Assembly (NCBI GenBank): GCA_947385365.1
Contig: CANDKT010000001.1
Location: forward strand, 1 to 64,000
Length of the DNA: 64,000 bases
Source of the DNA: an uncultured Bacillota bacterium
GTDB lineage: Bacteria > Bacillota > Clostridia > Oscillospirales > Oscillospiraceae
Direction: 5' to 3'
The notes beneath the pieces were generated by a model. The model was not told the DNA's origin and did no database searches. It worked only from the letters and a program-made list of their open reading frames with translations. The position numbers were made by a program, and so were the translations under genes. This document shows positions 52,134 to 62,262 of the stretch, in pieces (the first letter of the stretch is position 1; every line of letters begins with the position of its first letter).

Positions 52134-52916
52134 TTAACCTGCCACGTTGTACAGCAACCGACCTGATATAGTCAGAGTACCTTTTCCGGTTACGGTCAAA
52201 TGGTTATCGCCATGAACGAGTCTAAAAAAGTTCAGGTTAAAGCCGCTGTACAGATTGATTTTGTTTGCAGTATCTGTAAGAATGCCGTTGTTGTTATCGA
52301 CCAGTACGTTGACAGAGGGGGGCAGTCCGGTCAATTTAAACTCCCGGTCATTGTCATTATGGTTCATGATACTCAAAGTGTTCCCAGAGACTGGTTGATA
52401 TGCAAGCATTGGTTTGATGTACTCATGTACAGAGCTGTCGTTTCGGAATAAGATAGGTGTTGCGCCATTGATATTGTACTGGTATTCGAAGGGGAGTCCG
52501 TAAGCATAGGGACAATCGCACGTAACAGCTGCTTCAAACGCGTATGGAAGCCATCCGTGATGGAGGGGAGTTAGCTGAGTGATGAGACATCTAAATTCGA
52601 CGCGTTCCAGGTCAGGCTGGCAGATAGAGAGCCACTGGTAGTTCTGATGACCGGTGAGCCACATAGAGACGTTCTCCATTTCGTATCTGTCCAGTGGATT
52701 CAGGGAGCCAAAGACGAGCTTAAACTGGAGCGGGGTTTTATGATAATTCACGCCGAAGTGGATTGGCTTGATTCGATTGTTTGTTCTTGTTTCGATAATA
52801 GATGCCTTATTCCCGAATGGCACACTATCCTGACCTGTTCCGCCGAAGTCATACAGCATCAAGCCGTACTGATGGGATGATTCTCCTGCGAAGATAAATT
52901 CATAACCGTCGAACAG
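52134..52916 (-). CDS. Distal tail protein (Dit), probable CTG start
   Basis: The hub ring below the tail tube, typical place right after the tape measure. The frame opens directly after TGA-AAA-AAT with FDGYEFIFAGESSHQYGLMLYDFGG (quoted as EFIFAGESSHQYGL and MLYDFGG), the usual Dit N-terminus. No ATG, GTG or TTG precedes it. A CTG at 52916, nine bases after AAGGGAG, is the best start; the next usable start, TTG 52862, would cut 18 conserved residues. The remaining part (RIKPIHFGVNYHKTPLQFKL, then galectin-like C-terminal strands) is normal for the family. Total 260 residues. Confidence 0.75.
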   Translation of the reverse strand: MFDGYEFIFAGESSHQYGLMLYDFGGTGQDSVPFGNKASIIETRTNNRIKPIHFGVNYHKTPLQFKLVFGSLNPLDRYEMENVSMWLTGHQNYQWLSICQPDLERVEFRCLITQLTPLHHGWLPYAFEAAVTCDCPYAYGLPFEYQYNINGATPILFRNDSSVHEYIKPMLAYQPVSGNTLSIMNHNDNDREFKLTGLPPSVNVLVDNNNGILTDTANKINLYSGFNLNFFRLVHGDNHLTVTGKGTLTISGRLLYNVAG

Positions 52917-52951
52917 ATTTTTTCACTCCCTTCTCATCTGGAATATGGGGA

Positions 52952-52980
52952 AGGGGAAAGGTCATTCAGTCCTTTCCCCT
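52952..52980. other. Intergenic hairpin between tape measure and Dit
   Basis: A perfect 10-base-pair stem (AGGGGAAAGG / CCTTTCCCCT) with a nine-base loop, right after the tape-measure stop. No T run follows on either strand, so it is more likely an mRNA-stability or partial attenuation element than a terminator. Confidence 0.5.
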
Positions 52981-52985
52981 AGCCT

Positions 52986-55900
52986 CTATCGTTTTATATT
53001 GAGTTTATCGAACAATTCATTTGCCTGTTGTCTTGTAATTGCGCGATGTTTTTCCACGGTTTCATTGTTTGCACCATAGATTATCGTGTTGCCAAATTCT
53101 ATAGTCACGCTCTCGTTGTTTGTTATATTGTGTGGGACATCGGGTTTCATATTAGCGATTCCGCCAGTGCCAACGAGGGCATTTTTCATATTGGAAGAAC
53201 GAATGAGGTCGCTGAACTTATCCGAGAGTGTGGTTGCGAACTCGATCAAACGGTACAGCCCGCGTTCTTTCTGCTCATCCAGGACAGCCTCGCCTTTTTC
53301 CAAAACCGCCATAATTTCGTTTTGCTTCAAGGTTGGGTTATTTCCTGCGATTCCGCCGTTATGGTAGATATACTTTTTATATTTTTCAAACAGCAAAGCC
53401 CCATCAGCTTCATCGTGCCACACGCCGTTTTCGTCCCGCTTCGCTTGGATTCCGCATTCTTCTTTCAGTCTGATTCCAAGTCTGAGGCTACTGTCTGCTA
53501 GTTTTTGTTTTTCTTCCGAGCTTGCAGAACCCCAAGCCTGCCCATTTTCATACATCCGCGTTATGATTCGGCTAATGGTTTCTTCTCTTGTTGGCTGTGT
53601 TTGATTAGACATATTACCGATAGCCGTATTGTTTTTATTTCCGGAGTTTGTTTCTGCTGACTTGATATCAGCATCTATGTGGGTCAGTGCGGAGACGTAA
53701 TCTCCGTAACGCTCCGCAGCGGCAAGGCAGTTATCCCATGCGTTCGTGATTTCGGAGTTGAGAACTGATCCATATTCGCTGTTCCAACTCAACAACTCCT
53801 GGTAAAGCGCATCCCAATTATCCTGGATATAATCGATAGCCATATCGTATAATTTTTGGTAACTGCTGATAGTATCCTCGAGTGCTTTGATTTCGGCGTC
53901 TTTTTCTTTTTCATACGCGTCCTGCATATCGTCGAGAGCATCTTTTTGGGCATCGACTGCGTGGTTATTCTGATCGTCCGCCAACTCTTTCTGAAGTTCG
54001 GCTAATTCTTCTTCCAGCTTCATTTTCTGTGTTTGCGCGTCGCGGCTATCGTCGAGAGAGAGGGCGTTGATACGTTCCTGAAGTTTTGCGATTGCCTTGA
54101 CTTTTTCGGCCACTTTGTCTTCGTAGTCTGCCTCGTTTTTTGCGACGTCGAGAGCCTCTTTGCGCAAATCGATGATATCGCCATAGGCGTCTTTCATATC
54201 CTCGAGAGCTTCGACTTGCTGCTGGATTTTGTGTTTCAGCATATCCATGACGTATTTCAGGATATCATCGAGGCCGGATTTCATGTTGTTGAGTTCTTCT
54301 TTTGTTTTCTCACCAAATTCACCTGCGACCCGGCCGACACTTTCGATTGCGGTATTGGAAAGGGACTCAATCGCTTGGATATTGTGTAGAGCCGCCTCAT
54401 ACTGCTTATCGTTCAGTTCCCCTAGAGAGTGCATCAATTCCAGTTCCGCATAGGCGAGACCAAATGTAGCGTTCGTTGATTCTTTCGTTGCGTATAGCAA
54501 CTCATTTAGGTTTTCAACAGACCCTTTCTGCACTGCCAGTTTCAGACGTTCCACGTATGCCATCGCGTTTTCTGCGGCCATCTGTTTTATTCTTGCGGCA
54601 AGTACCTCATTGATACGTTCTCTGTTGATTTGCAGGACGCCATTTTCGTCCTTCAGCATCTGCATATATTGAGGGCCGAGTTTCAGTATTTCTTGATAGG
54701 TATCAATGGAGATAAAACCATTATTTTCCGCAAATTCATCTGCGGCTTTGTAAAGGGTGTCTGAGGCATTTTGGATTTCGTCCACAGAATTGTGGGAAGC
54801 GTCTGCGATACCGATCAGATAATCAACTACCTGTTGCTTGACATTTTTGATATTCTCAGCATAGTCCCACCAGAGGTCTCCAAGTTTGCTAAGTTCATCG
54901 CTGGTTTCAGAATATCCTATGGATCGGTAGTATTCGGCTTGTTCATGAACTGTTTTCTGCATTCCTTGGTATCCAGAGATGATAGCAGAAGAGAACGCCT
55001 TGACGTCAGCCAAATTTTTGGCAGCAATGGCGTTGCTCATACTATTTTCAGCCCGTGTAATGGCTGTTTCCCTGGCCTGGATTGCGTTTTCGTACATAGA
55101 GACGGTGGTTTCTATGATACTCCTGTTCAATTCCTGCCATGTAACGGAGCCTTCGCGGTTTGAGTCATTCAGTTCCGTGATCGTGCCGATGAGTTCTTCG
55201 GTATCTTTCCGGAGTGCGTTGGTCGCCTCCTGTATAGAGTCGTACTTACCCTTATCAGGAGCCTCAAGCTCATTCAGGCGTTCCAGGTTAGAGATCCAGA
55301 GGTCATTTGTTTCGGCGTTGTATTCGATGTCGAACCCAAGTTTTCTCAACGAACCGATGTCTCGGGAGATTGCGTTGGCGCGGGCGCGATTCAGGGCAAG
55401 AAGGGCGTCCTGTTCTTCGCGATAAGCGGCGGAGAGTTCTTTTTGGAGAGCGATTTTCTTTTCGTAGCCGCCTGCGTTTTCGATTTCGGATTCCAGGCGT
55501 TCGGCGTCCTCTTGAGTTTTACGCAGGCGTTCCAATTCGACCCGGAACTCGTCGATTGCGGCGGTATACGCTTCGACTTCTTTTGTGCTTTTGCCTTTTT
55601 TGGAGGAGCTTTCGGGGAGGGACACTTTGACCTGCGGCACGGTAACGCTTCCGAAGTCAGATAAGTCTGCTCTGGCTTTTTCGGCAAGCTCGTTCAGTTT
55701 TGCCTCATATCTTGACACGCCGCTGTTGCTATCGTTGTTCATCCAATAGCGGCTATTTTTAAGTTCCCCTGACTCATAGCGATCTTTGAGAGATTGGGCT
55801 TGTGCTAATGCGGCGATACTCTCAGCTACAATTCCAGCGGCTCTTGCTTGAGTAAGGAGTGCTTCTATTGTGTCCAGGCTTGCGTCTTTCAAGTTGGTTG

Positions 55901-58900
55901 CCGCTAGTTTTGCATTGTACTGCTCCTGTCTTAGACGTTTGAGTGATGAGATAGCTGTTTCAGACGCGCCGCTTTCCTTTAAGAATTGTTCTGCTGTATC
56001 CCATACTGCATCAGACAGGCTTTCGGCAGCCAATATTCCTTCCAACCTAACAGAGTTGAGTCTTGTCTGGACAAGCTCATGGGCATTTAGCACGCCCATT
56101 TCTTCCAGTTTCAGTTCGATGATGTTGGCGGTACTTTCGCTCACGCCGTCGAGGATACCGGACATACGGATATACTCAGACATAAGGTTGTTGCAGGCGT
56201 TTTGTGCGTCGTCCATAGAAGAAGAGGAGTCCCCCATGATATTGACGAACGACTCAAAGGAGTCCAGATTTCCAAACAGTTTCGACAATTCAAAAAGTTC
56301 GGAGCTGTCGGCGAAGCCGTTTTCTTTGAAGGAGCCGAGCGCGTCGGACAGTTTGCCAACATTTTTGTATATGGTGCTGAGGTTAGATAGGACGGATTGC
56401 AGTTCGGTGTAACTGGCTGTCACGGAGCGGATGGAGGCTTCGAGGACGGCGATTTCTTTTTCCTGGCTTCGGATTGCTTCCTCATTTTTGGCAAGTTGAG
56501 AGGTAGTTTCCGCGATTTGTCTGCTCCAGATCCCGCCGTCGTTTCCTGCGCTTCTCTGTTGTTCGTAATTTTCAAGATCAGCGCGAAGCTGTGCGTTTGT
56601 TTCTTTCAGATCGGCCAGGTTATTTTTTGCGTCGTTAAGTTTTCCCTGTATTTTTGCGTCCGCGTTTGCTTTCCAGGCTTCGGTGTTGAGTTTCAGGACT
56701 CCGTTTTCTTCATAGATATACTGGATGAAGTCACGTTCGGCCTCAGACAGGGCTTTGACGGTATCGGCGGACAGCCCGCGTCCCTCTGCCATTTCTTCCT
56801 GGGCGGTTTCGAGGAGCTTATAGGCGGACTGCAAATTTTCGATGGAGGCAAGGGCGGTTGAAGCGGTTTCGACGAACGAGCCGTTTTCTTTTGCGGGCGC
56901 GTCTTTGAGGAATCCTGCAAACGCCGGATTTATCCCTGCCAGGAAACTGTCTATAGAGCCGAACAGCCCGCCGAAAGAAAACTTTCCGCCAAGCTGTTCA
57001 TACATATAGTCCCGAAGCGCGATAAACTCGTCGAAGGTATCGACAATGCCATACATATTTTCGTATGTGATGTAGGCGTAGTCGTACTCGGCCTGCACAT
57101 ATTCTTTGACAGCCGCTCCTATTTTGCCGGTAATATCTGTTATAGAATCGTACACTCCGTCCGCGTCCATCAAATCAGACTCAGCGAGGGCGTCTTTCAG
57201 TTCGAGCAGCTTATAGTAATAATCGACGACGGAATCCATATCCTGCAAGTCGGACGGTTCTATTTTTAGTCCAAACGGCCCCCCGCTCACTCTATCTAAC
57301 CCGGTAATTTGGGCGAGTTCTCCCATTATTTTATTAATGGTCTCATAAGTTTCCGGATCTATTTTGGATTTATCGTCTATGACAACTGAAATTTGGCTGT
57401 CTTTGAGCCAATTCTGAGATTCCGACTCAAGTTTTTGTTTTGCGGCGTGGGAACGCTGCCTTGCGGCAATTTCCTGCGCTCTCAGTTCGGCTTTGATTTG
57501 CTCTTCGAGTTTTTCGGTGTATTCCTTTGTTCCTGCGGTCAGGCCGTCGAGGGCAGATTTCTTTTCGCCGAGTGCCTTTGTAATATTTTCGATAGTATTG
57601 TTGAACTCGGCTTCTTCTTCGGCGGTTCGGCTTTGCTGTTCCGCGTATTTTTTGTAAGCGGCGTAAGATTCTTTCAGGGTATCGATCCGGTCGATTTCCG
57701 CTTTTGTTTCCTGAATGGTTGCGTCCGCCATTTTGATTGTTTCCTCGCGTGCTTTTTTCATATGGGAGGAAACAAGCATCACAACGCCAACGACGGCGAA
57801 CAGGGAGCCGATTGCCGCCTGCGCGGAGGTTGCAGCGATTCCCGCCGCGTTCAGCGCGACTGTAAATTCTTTGATAACAGGGACTCCCCATGCGCCCACG
57901 GTGTTCCGCACTGTTGCGCCTTTCGCGGTCGCGAGCATCACTCTGACAAAACCGATCATAGCCGTTCCCAGCTTTGAGAACCATCCGAAGAGTGCTTCTA
58001 CTCCGGTCAGGATACTGCCCAGGAATGCACCGATTGCGTCTAATTTGATTGTGGCGACAATACCGGCGGTCACAAACAAAGCGGTATTCAATCCGCCCAC
58101 GACATTGGCGAGTTTTGCCACGGACTCAAGGATTTTGAGTAAAAAGGTCCCGATATCGGCCATATTGCTAAGGAAGGAGTCGGGGAACAGGGTTTTGCCG
58201 AGGGACTGGAACGCGGCCTTGAATTGATTGACATGGGCGGCGGTGCTGTCCATGACAACGGCGTAAGATTCCTGGAGCGTACCGGCACTGTTTGCCATAG
58301 CGTCCATAGCACCGGAAGCCCCTTGAAACTGTTCGACGATGGAGTAGAAGACGGACTGCTGGCGGACGCCTGCGATTGCGTTTGCGAGGGCGGCCTGTTC
58401 CATAGAAGACAGGTTGTTCCACACGGCGGCGATATCGGCCAAAATGTCGTAGGTGCTTCGGAACTCTTCGTTTTGATCGGTCAGGGCGACATTGTATTTG
58501 GTGAGGGAAGAGACGAGGGTTTCGTACTCGGCTTCTGTCATAGACTCGCCAAGCTCATCCAGTTCTGTTTTGGTGCTGCGCAAACGTGCCGCTATGGTCC
58601 GCAAACCGGTAGAGGATTTCGCGGCGTTTTGAATGGTGGTATTGGCGGCGGTCAGGAGGGCGACGGACTGATCGAAGGTATTCCCTGCGGAAGCGAGGGC
58701 GGAGGAAGCGTTGTTCATACCCTCGGCGATCTGGGAGACGGAGATGGGGAATTTGTTGCCTGTAGCGACCAGCTTATCCATAACGGATTCGATTTCGCCC
58801 ACGCTGACCCCAAATGCCTTAATGATTGCGGTGATAGCGTTTTGGGCATCAGAGACATCGATATCGCCAACGTTTTTCAGCATGGAGGTAAACTCTGCCA

Positions 58901-60986
58901 GGGACTTGGACTCTTCCAAAGAGTACCCCAATCGAGCAAATGTCGTAGTAGAGTCAATAAGGTCTGGAATTGACGCTCCGATCTTTTCAGCGGTCTTTGT
59001 TATTTTGTTCAAATATTCGTCATAAGCGTCGGAAGTATCCCTTGTAACGACTTCAAGCTGAGTCATTGCGTTATCTAGTTCGATTGAGGCGGAAATCATC
59101 CTTCGGATTGCACGAACGACAGACATAATAATATGGGTTGCGCTGAACCACATACTGAATTTTTGCGCCAACCCCGCCATTCTTTCGCCGAAGGTTTTCA
59201 CATTTTTGCCGTTTTCTTTGATTACTGCGTTATGCTGTGCGAACTCGGTTTTTGTTTTTTGTAAAAAGGCTCTGAATTTTTCTGCATCTTTGCCGGTTTG
59301 TCGGAACTGCTTGCCAAGTGTATCCAGTGCGGCGGCATTATTGACGATCCACTGATAGTCGTCTCTGGTTTTCCCGCTGTTAGCCGCCGAGGAATTTTTT
59401 ATTACCTTCTGCATCTGGCTCAGAAGGGTAAGGTATTGCTGAACAAGAGCGTTTCGGGTTTTTTGGTCAGCGATATCTTTTTCCGTATCTTCCGGGTTTT
59501 TATTTATTGTCTTACTCGCCGCCGCGTTTTCTTTTGCTCGGGTAACTTCTTCCAGCGCGGCGCGTTGTTCACGGAGCTGTGTTATGCTGTCTGAGATTGC
59601 TCTGCCCTCTGCTTCGAGTTCTGCGCGGTATTCCGGCGAGATCTTGGCCTTATCGAGCAGCACCTTTTTGATTTTTTCTGCCCATAGGTCATATTCCGCA
59701 CTGACTTTTCTGATACGAGCTGACTCTTCATCGGTTGTAGCTGTTCTTTCGAGCCTTGAGAGGGAGCCGCTTACCGTATTCTTGAGTCTTGTAAGTGCTT
59801 CCGCCTGCACTTTGAACGCCGCAATTTCTGCTGTGTCAGATTTTGCTGCCTTTTTTTGACTTGCGGCGCGAGCTTCTATTGCGAGGCTAAGTTCTCTTTC
59901 CTTCTTGGCAATTTCGCTTTCCAGAACCTCGATCTGAGTTTGGCTCATTTGGCTTTTGGCGGTCTCGCTGGTCAATTCGGCGTACCGCGTTCTAACCAGA
60001 TTCAAAGCGGCGGCCAATTCCTTGTACTTCCCGCTGGCGGATTGGAACCCGTTGTTTGTCTGGGTCACGTCGCCGCCGGTCTTACTCATGGAGGCAAGAA
60101 GTTTGTAATATTCTTTTACTGCGTCCATCGCTTTCTTATAGGGGCTCCGACTGCTTGTTTCGGCTTCGGCGTTTGCAATCTCCGCTTTAAAAACGGACAT
60201 AGAGTCCCTTGCTTCTTTGATGGCCTTTGCGCCGTCTATTCCGGCTTCCCGCAGCACTTCCTTAAAGCGTTCTGCATCCAAGCCGCATTCCAGCAGAACT
60301 TTGCGAAACAACTCTGTATTTTCCCGCAGGGCTTCAAATTGCGGGGAATCTTCCATCCACAGATTGTTCGTCCAGAGATTCTGCATTTGCGTGAAGGTAT
60401 CGGCAAATGATTGTAACGACACCTGTGCTTTTTTTATATTATCTTCCATCGTTCCAACAGGAGACATCGCAGTACTTTTTGAAGCGGCGTCGGACATCTC
60501 TCTCAATTTACTTGTAGTTCGTTCCGCGCTGTCTCCAATGGTAGAAATTTTACTGCTCGCTTCTGCTGCGGAACTTCCGGTGCTTCCGAGAGCTGTCTGT
60601 ACTGTTTTCAAAGCGTTGGCGGCTTCGGTTGTTCCCCGGAGGGAAACAGGGATTCCCACCGCAGAAGAAAGTCCGGTTGTATTTATGATGGAGCCAATCT
60701 GTTTCCGAAAGCGTTCTACTGCATCCGCACTCAACTGGATTTCGGAGATCTGGATCGATAAATTCCCACTCTTGCTGATACTGTTCAGGGCATCTTGGAT
60801 TTGTTTTCCCCATATCTGTCTACTGCCTTCAGTGTCGACTCCGATTTTGATTTTAAGGGGATTTTTGTTAAGGCCTTTTACCAGTTCTGCAAGCTGCCCG
60901 CTAATAGTCGTTCCACTTGCTCCGCTCACGGACCCGCCGCCTAGCACGCCAAAAAGCAGTTCTACATCTGGATTGGTCACTGCCAT
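52986..60986 (-). CDS. Tail tape measure protein (2666 aa)
   Basis: The longest gene, sets tail length and travels through the tail at DNA injection. It is mostly alpha-helical and Ala/Glu/Lys-rich with long coiled coils. A classic tape-measure centre (about 660-900) has ASIELDNAMTQLEVVTRDTS, LARLGYSLEESKSLAEF, and the residues AANTTIQNAAKSSTGLRTIA. Two hydrophobic stretches near 980 and 1065 (ALFVTAGIVATI; GSLFAVVGVVMLVSS) could pass membranes. If the usual rule of roughly 1.5 angstrom per residue holds, the tail would be about 400 nm, very long. ATG 60986 is preceded by GGACGG. Confidence 0.95.
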   Translation of the reverse strand: MAVTNPDVELLFGVLGGGSVSGASGTTISGQLAELVKGLNKNPLKIKIGVDTEGSRQIWGKQIQDALNSISKSGNLSIQISEIQLSADAVERFRKQIGSIINTTGLSSAVGIPVSLRGTTEAANALKTVQTALGSTGSSAAEASSKISTIGDSAERTTSKLREMSDAASKSTAMSPVGTMEDNIKKAQVSLQSFADTFTQMQNLWTNNLWMEDSPQFEALRENTELFRKVLLECGLDAERFKEVLREAGIDGAKAIKEARDSMSVFKAEIANAEAETSSRSPYKKAMDAVKEYYKLLASMSKTGGDVTQTNNGFQSASGKYKELAAALNLVRTRYAELTSETAKSQMSQTQIEVLESEIAKKERELSLAIEARAASQKKAAKSDTAEIAAFKVQAEALTRLKNTVSGSLSRLERTATTDEESARIRKVSAEYDLWAEKIKKVLLDKAKISPEYRAELEAEGRAISDSITQLREQRAALEEVTRAKENAAASKTINKNPEDTEKDIADQKTRNALVQQYLTLLSQMQKVIKNSSAANSGKTRDDYQWIVNNAAALDTLGKQFRQTGKDAEKFRAFLQKTKTEFAQHNAVIKENGKNVKTFGERMAGLAQKFSMWFSATHIIMSVVRAIRRMISASIELDNAMTQLEVVTRDTSDAYDEYLNKITKTAEKIGASIPDLIDSTTTFARLGYSLEESKSLAEFTSMLKNVGDIDVSDAQNAITAIIKAFGVSVGEIESVMDKLVATGNKFPISVSQIAEGMNNASSALASAGNTFDQSVALLTAANTTIQNAAKSSTGLRTIAARLRSTKTELDELGESMTEAEYETLVSSLTKYNVALTDQNEEFRSTYDILADIAAVWNNLSSMEQAALANAIAGVRQQSVFYSIVEQFQGASGAMDAMANSAGTLQESYAVVMDSTAAHVNQFKAAFQSLGKTLFPDSFLSNMADIGTFLLKILESVAKLANVVGGLNTALFVTAGIVATIKLDAIGAFLGSILTGVEALFGWFSKLGTAMIGFVRVMLATAKGATVRNTVGAWGVPVIKEFTVALNAAGIAATSAQAAIGSLFAVVGVVMLVSSHMKKAREETIKMADATIQETKAEIDRIDTLKESYAAYKKYAEQQSRTAEEEAEFNNTIENITKALGEKKSALDGLTAGTKEYTEKLEEQIKAELRAQEIAARQRSHAAKQKLESESQNWLKDSQISVVIDDKSKIDPETYETINKIMGELAQITGLDRVSGGPFGLKIEPSDLQDMDSVVDYYYKLLELKDALAESDLMDADGVYDSITDITGKIGAAVKEYVQAEYDYAYITYENMYGIVDTFDEFIALRDYMYEQLGGKFSFGGLFGSIDSFLAGINPAFAGFLKDAPAKENGSFVETASTALASIENLQSAYKLLETAQEEMAEGRGLSADTVKALSEAERDFIQYIYEENGVLKLNTEAWKANADAKIQGKLNDAKNNLADLKETNAQLRADLENYEQQRSAGNDGGIWSRQIAETTSQLAKNEEAIRSQEKEIAVLEASIRSVTASYTELQSVLSNLSTIYKNVGKLSDALGSFKENGFADSSELFELSKLFGNLDSFESFVNIMGDSSSSMDDAQNACNNLMSEYIRMSGILDGVSESTANIIELKLEEMGVLNAHELVQTRLNSVRLEGILAAESLSDAVWDTAEQFLKESGASETAISSLKRLRQEQYNAKLAATNLKDASLDTIEALLTQARAAGIVAESIAALAQAQSLKDRYESGELKNSRYWMNNDSNSGVSRYEAKLNELAEKARADLSDFGSVTVPQVKVSLPESSSKKGKSTKEVEAYTAAIDEFRVELERLRKTQEDAERLESEIENAGGYEKKIALQKELSAAYREEQDALLALNRARANAISRDIGSLRKLGFDIEYNAETNDLWISNLERLNELEAPDKGKYDSIQEATNALRKDTEELIGTITELNDSNREGSVTWQELNRSIIETTVSMYENAIQARETAITRAENSMSNAIAAKNLADVKAFSSAIISGYQGMQKTVHEQAEYYRSIGYSETSDELSKLGDLWWDYAENIKNVKQQVVDYLIGIADASHNSVDEIQNASDTLYKAADEFAENNGFISIDTYQEILKLGPQYMQMLKDENGVLQINRERINEVLAARIKQMAAENAMAYVERLKLAVQKGSVENLNELLYATKESTNATFGLAYAELELMHSLGELNDKQYEAALHNIQAIESLSNTAIESVGRVAGEFGEKTKEELNNMKSGLDDILKYVMDMLKHKIQQQVEALEDMKDAYGDIIDLRKEALDVAKNEADYEDKVAEKVKAIAKLQERINALSLDDSRDAQTQKMKLEEELAELQKELADDQNNHAVDAQKDALDDMQDAYEKEKDAEIKALEDTISSYQKLYDMAIDYIQDNWDALYQELLSWNSEYGSVLNSEITNAWDNCLAAAERYGDYVSALTHIDADIKSAETNSGNKNNTAIGNMSNQTQPTREETISRIITRMYENGQAWGSASSEEKQKLADSSLRLGIRLKEECGIQAKRDENGVWHDEADGALLFEKYKKYIYHNGGIAGNNPTLKQNEIMAVLEKGEAVLDEQKERGLYRLIEFATTLSDKFSDLIRSSNMKNALVGTGGIANMKPDVPHNITNNESVTIEFGNTIIYGANNETVEKHRAITRQQANELFDKLNIKR

Positions 60987-61051
60987 CGTGTTTCACCGTC
61001 CTTCGTATGAAAAAAGGCTTGGCAAAAAAGCCAAGCCTTGTTATTAAATTG

Positions 61052-61612
61052 TTAATTGTATTCTGGTCCGACTTCCGCAGTTGCATGGTACATGGAACCA
61101 TATCGGCCATTAAAGACAGAAACTGCCTTTTGCATGAACTGAAGTCCGGTTCGTTCTGTCAATCCGTGGATCTTCATATCGTGCCAAACGCCCCAAACTT
61201 TAGCTATATTTTCATGTTTTTCGTAACCGTTATTTAGAACCGCTATGATATTATCCGCTCCCGCATATTTATTTGGCTGAAGTGAATCCCGGTGAAGGTC
61301 GTCATGAAAGTATATGTACATTGTTGTGCTTCCGTCCGGCATTTTGAATGGAGCGGATGGTTCTAAACTATCGAAATGTTCTAAAACAGAGTCCGGAAGC
61401 CCCATATCTATAGCTGTACTACGAAGGGTTTCAATGAGTTTGCCTGCTGCTTTATACATTGTATCCGCTGTCAGCATTGTGCTTCCCGCTGCAGTTGCCT
61501 TTCTGCCCTCTTTTTGATACCGATCAATAACCTCTTTCATTCTGCGTTTTCCGGCATCAGTTTTTGACCACGCCTCGATTTTGCTCATAATAGAACTTGT
61601 ATTGATACTCAT
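61052..61612 (-). CDS. Hypothetical phage protein upstream of the tape measure
   Basis: A 186-residue, mostly helical protein with N-terminal KIEAWSKTDAGKRRMKEVID and a C-terminal region VSVFNGRYGSMYHATAEV. The middle has FHDDLHRDSLQPNKYAGAD. It overlaps the previous gene by four bases. The position suits a tail-completion or head-tail joining protein; the sequence only vaguely resembles gp10-like families, so I leave it unnamed. Confidence 0.65.
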   Translation of the reverse strand: MSINTSSIMSKIEAWSKTDAGKRRMKEVIDRYQKEGRKATAAGSTMLTADTMYKAAGKLIETLRSTAIDMGLPDSVLEHFDSLEPSAPFKMPDGSTTMYIYFHDDLHRDSLQPNKYAGADNIIAVLNNGYEKHENIAKVWGVWHDMKIHGLTERTGLQFMQKAVSVFNGRYGSMYHATAEVGPEYN

Positions 61613-62244
61613 GACTCTATGTTTTCTGTTGCGTCTGCGGGGATATTTTCGGACCCCTTATCATTTTTGGTTTTCTGGTCAATGTAAGCCTTGACAAGTT
61701 TCTGTTCGTCCAATCCGCCGTCAGAAATTACGCCAATCAAGTTACGCATATCGTCCTGCGTCACGCCGGAGAACAGCGTTCCGATCTGGTTACTCATTTT
61801 CTCTACTGTCCCGACAACTTGATCGATACGTTTCTGAAGGTCGGTGACTGCTGTATTGCAGCGGAATTGGATTTTCGTATTGATTGCGTCCACGATTTCC
61901 CTAAGCTGTTCTGTGTCGATAAATTCGCGCACAGTATCGACAGCATCGGAACAGTAGACCATTTGGTAACGATGTTCGAGATTATTTGGCATTGAGAAGT
62001 TGGCATATCTGGAGAGGATATTGGTTTTGATAACGAAATCTTTGATTTCCGGCAGGAAGCCACACTGTTCATGGAAACACGATTCAACGACGTCGTTCAC
62101 AAAAGCTAAGACATCTGGCAGCGGAAGTGTTTTTTTAATTTTCAACTCAGTGTTGTGCCATTGAGCCGTGATTTCGTTTTGGAAATTCTCTTTTGAAATT
62201 TTGTCGAACAGGGAAATGGATACTTTCTTGTCTGTTTTAGACAT
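61609..62244 (-). CDS. Hypothetical phage protein (possible tail assembly chaperone)
   Basis: A 211-residue soluble, helical protein (MSKTDKKVSISLFDKISKEN; DTVREFIDTEQLREIVDAIN; TDLQKRIDQVVGTVEKM). It ends in an acidic, flexible tail. Tail assembly chaperones occupy this position, but those are usually encoded by two frames with a slippage site, which I did not see. It therefore stays hypothetical. Confidence 0.62.
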   Translation of the reverse strand: MSKTDKKVSISLFDKISKENFQNEITAQWHNTELKIKKTLPLPDVLAFVNDVVESCFHEQCGFLPEIKDFVIKTNILSRYANFSMPNNLEHRYQMVYCSDAVDTVREFIDTEQLREIVDAINTKIQFRCNTAVTDLQKRIDQVVGTVEKMSNQIGTLFSGVTQDDMRNLIGVISDGGLDEQKLVKAYIDQKTKNDKGSENIPADATENIES

Positions 62245-62262
62245 AGCGGTTCCTTCTTTCTG

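Noticed and set aside
57427..57984. A 185-codon minus-strand frame inside the tape measure gene
   Set aside because: A different frame of the same strand with no ribosome site; the tape measure frame is continuous through it.
61609..62244. Programmed frameshift for a tail assembly chaperone
   Set aside because: No slippery heptamer with a following overlapping frame was found near the end of the gene.
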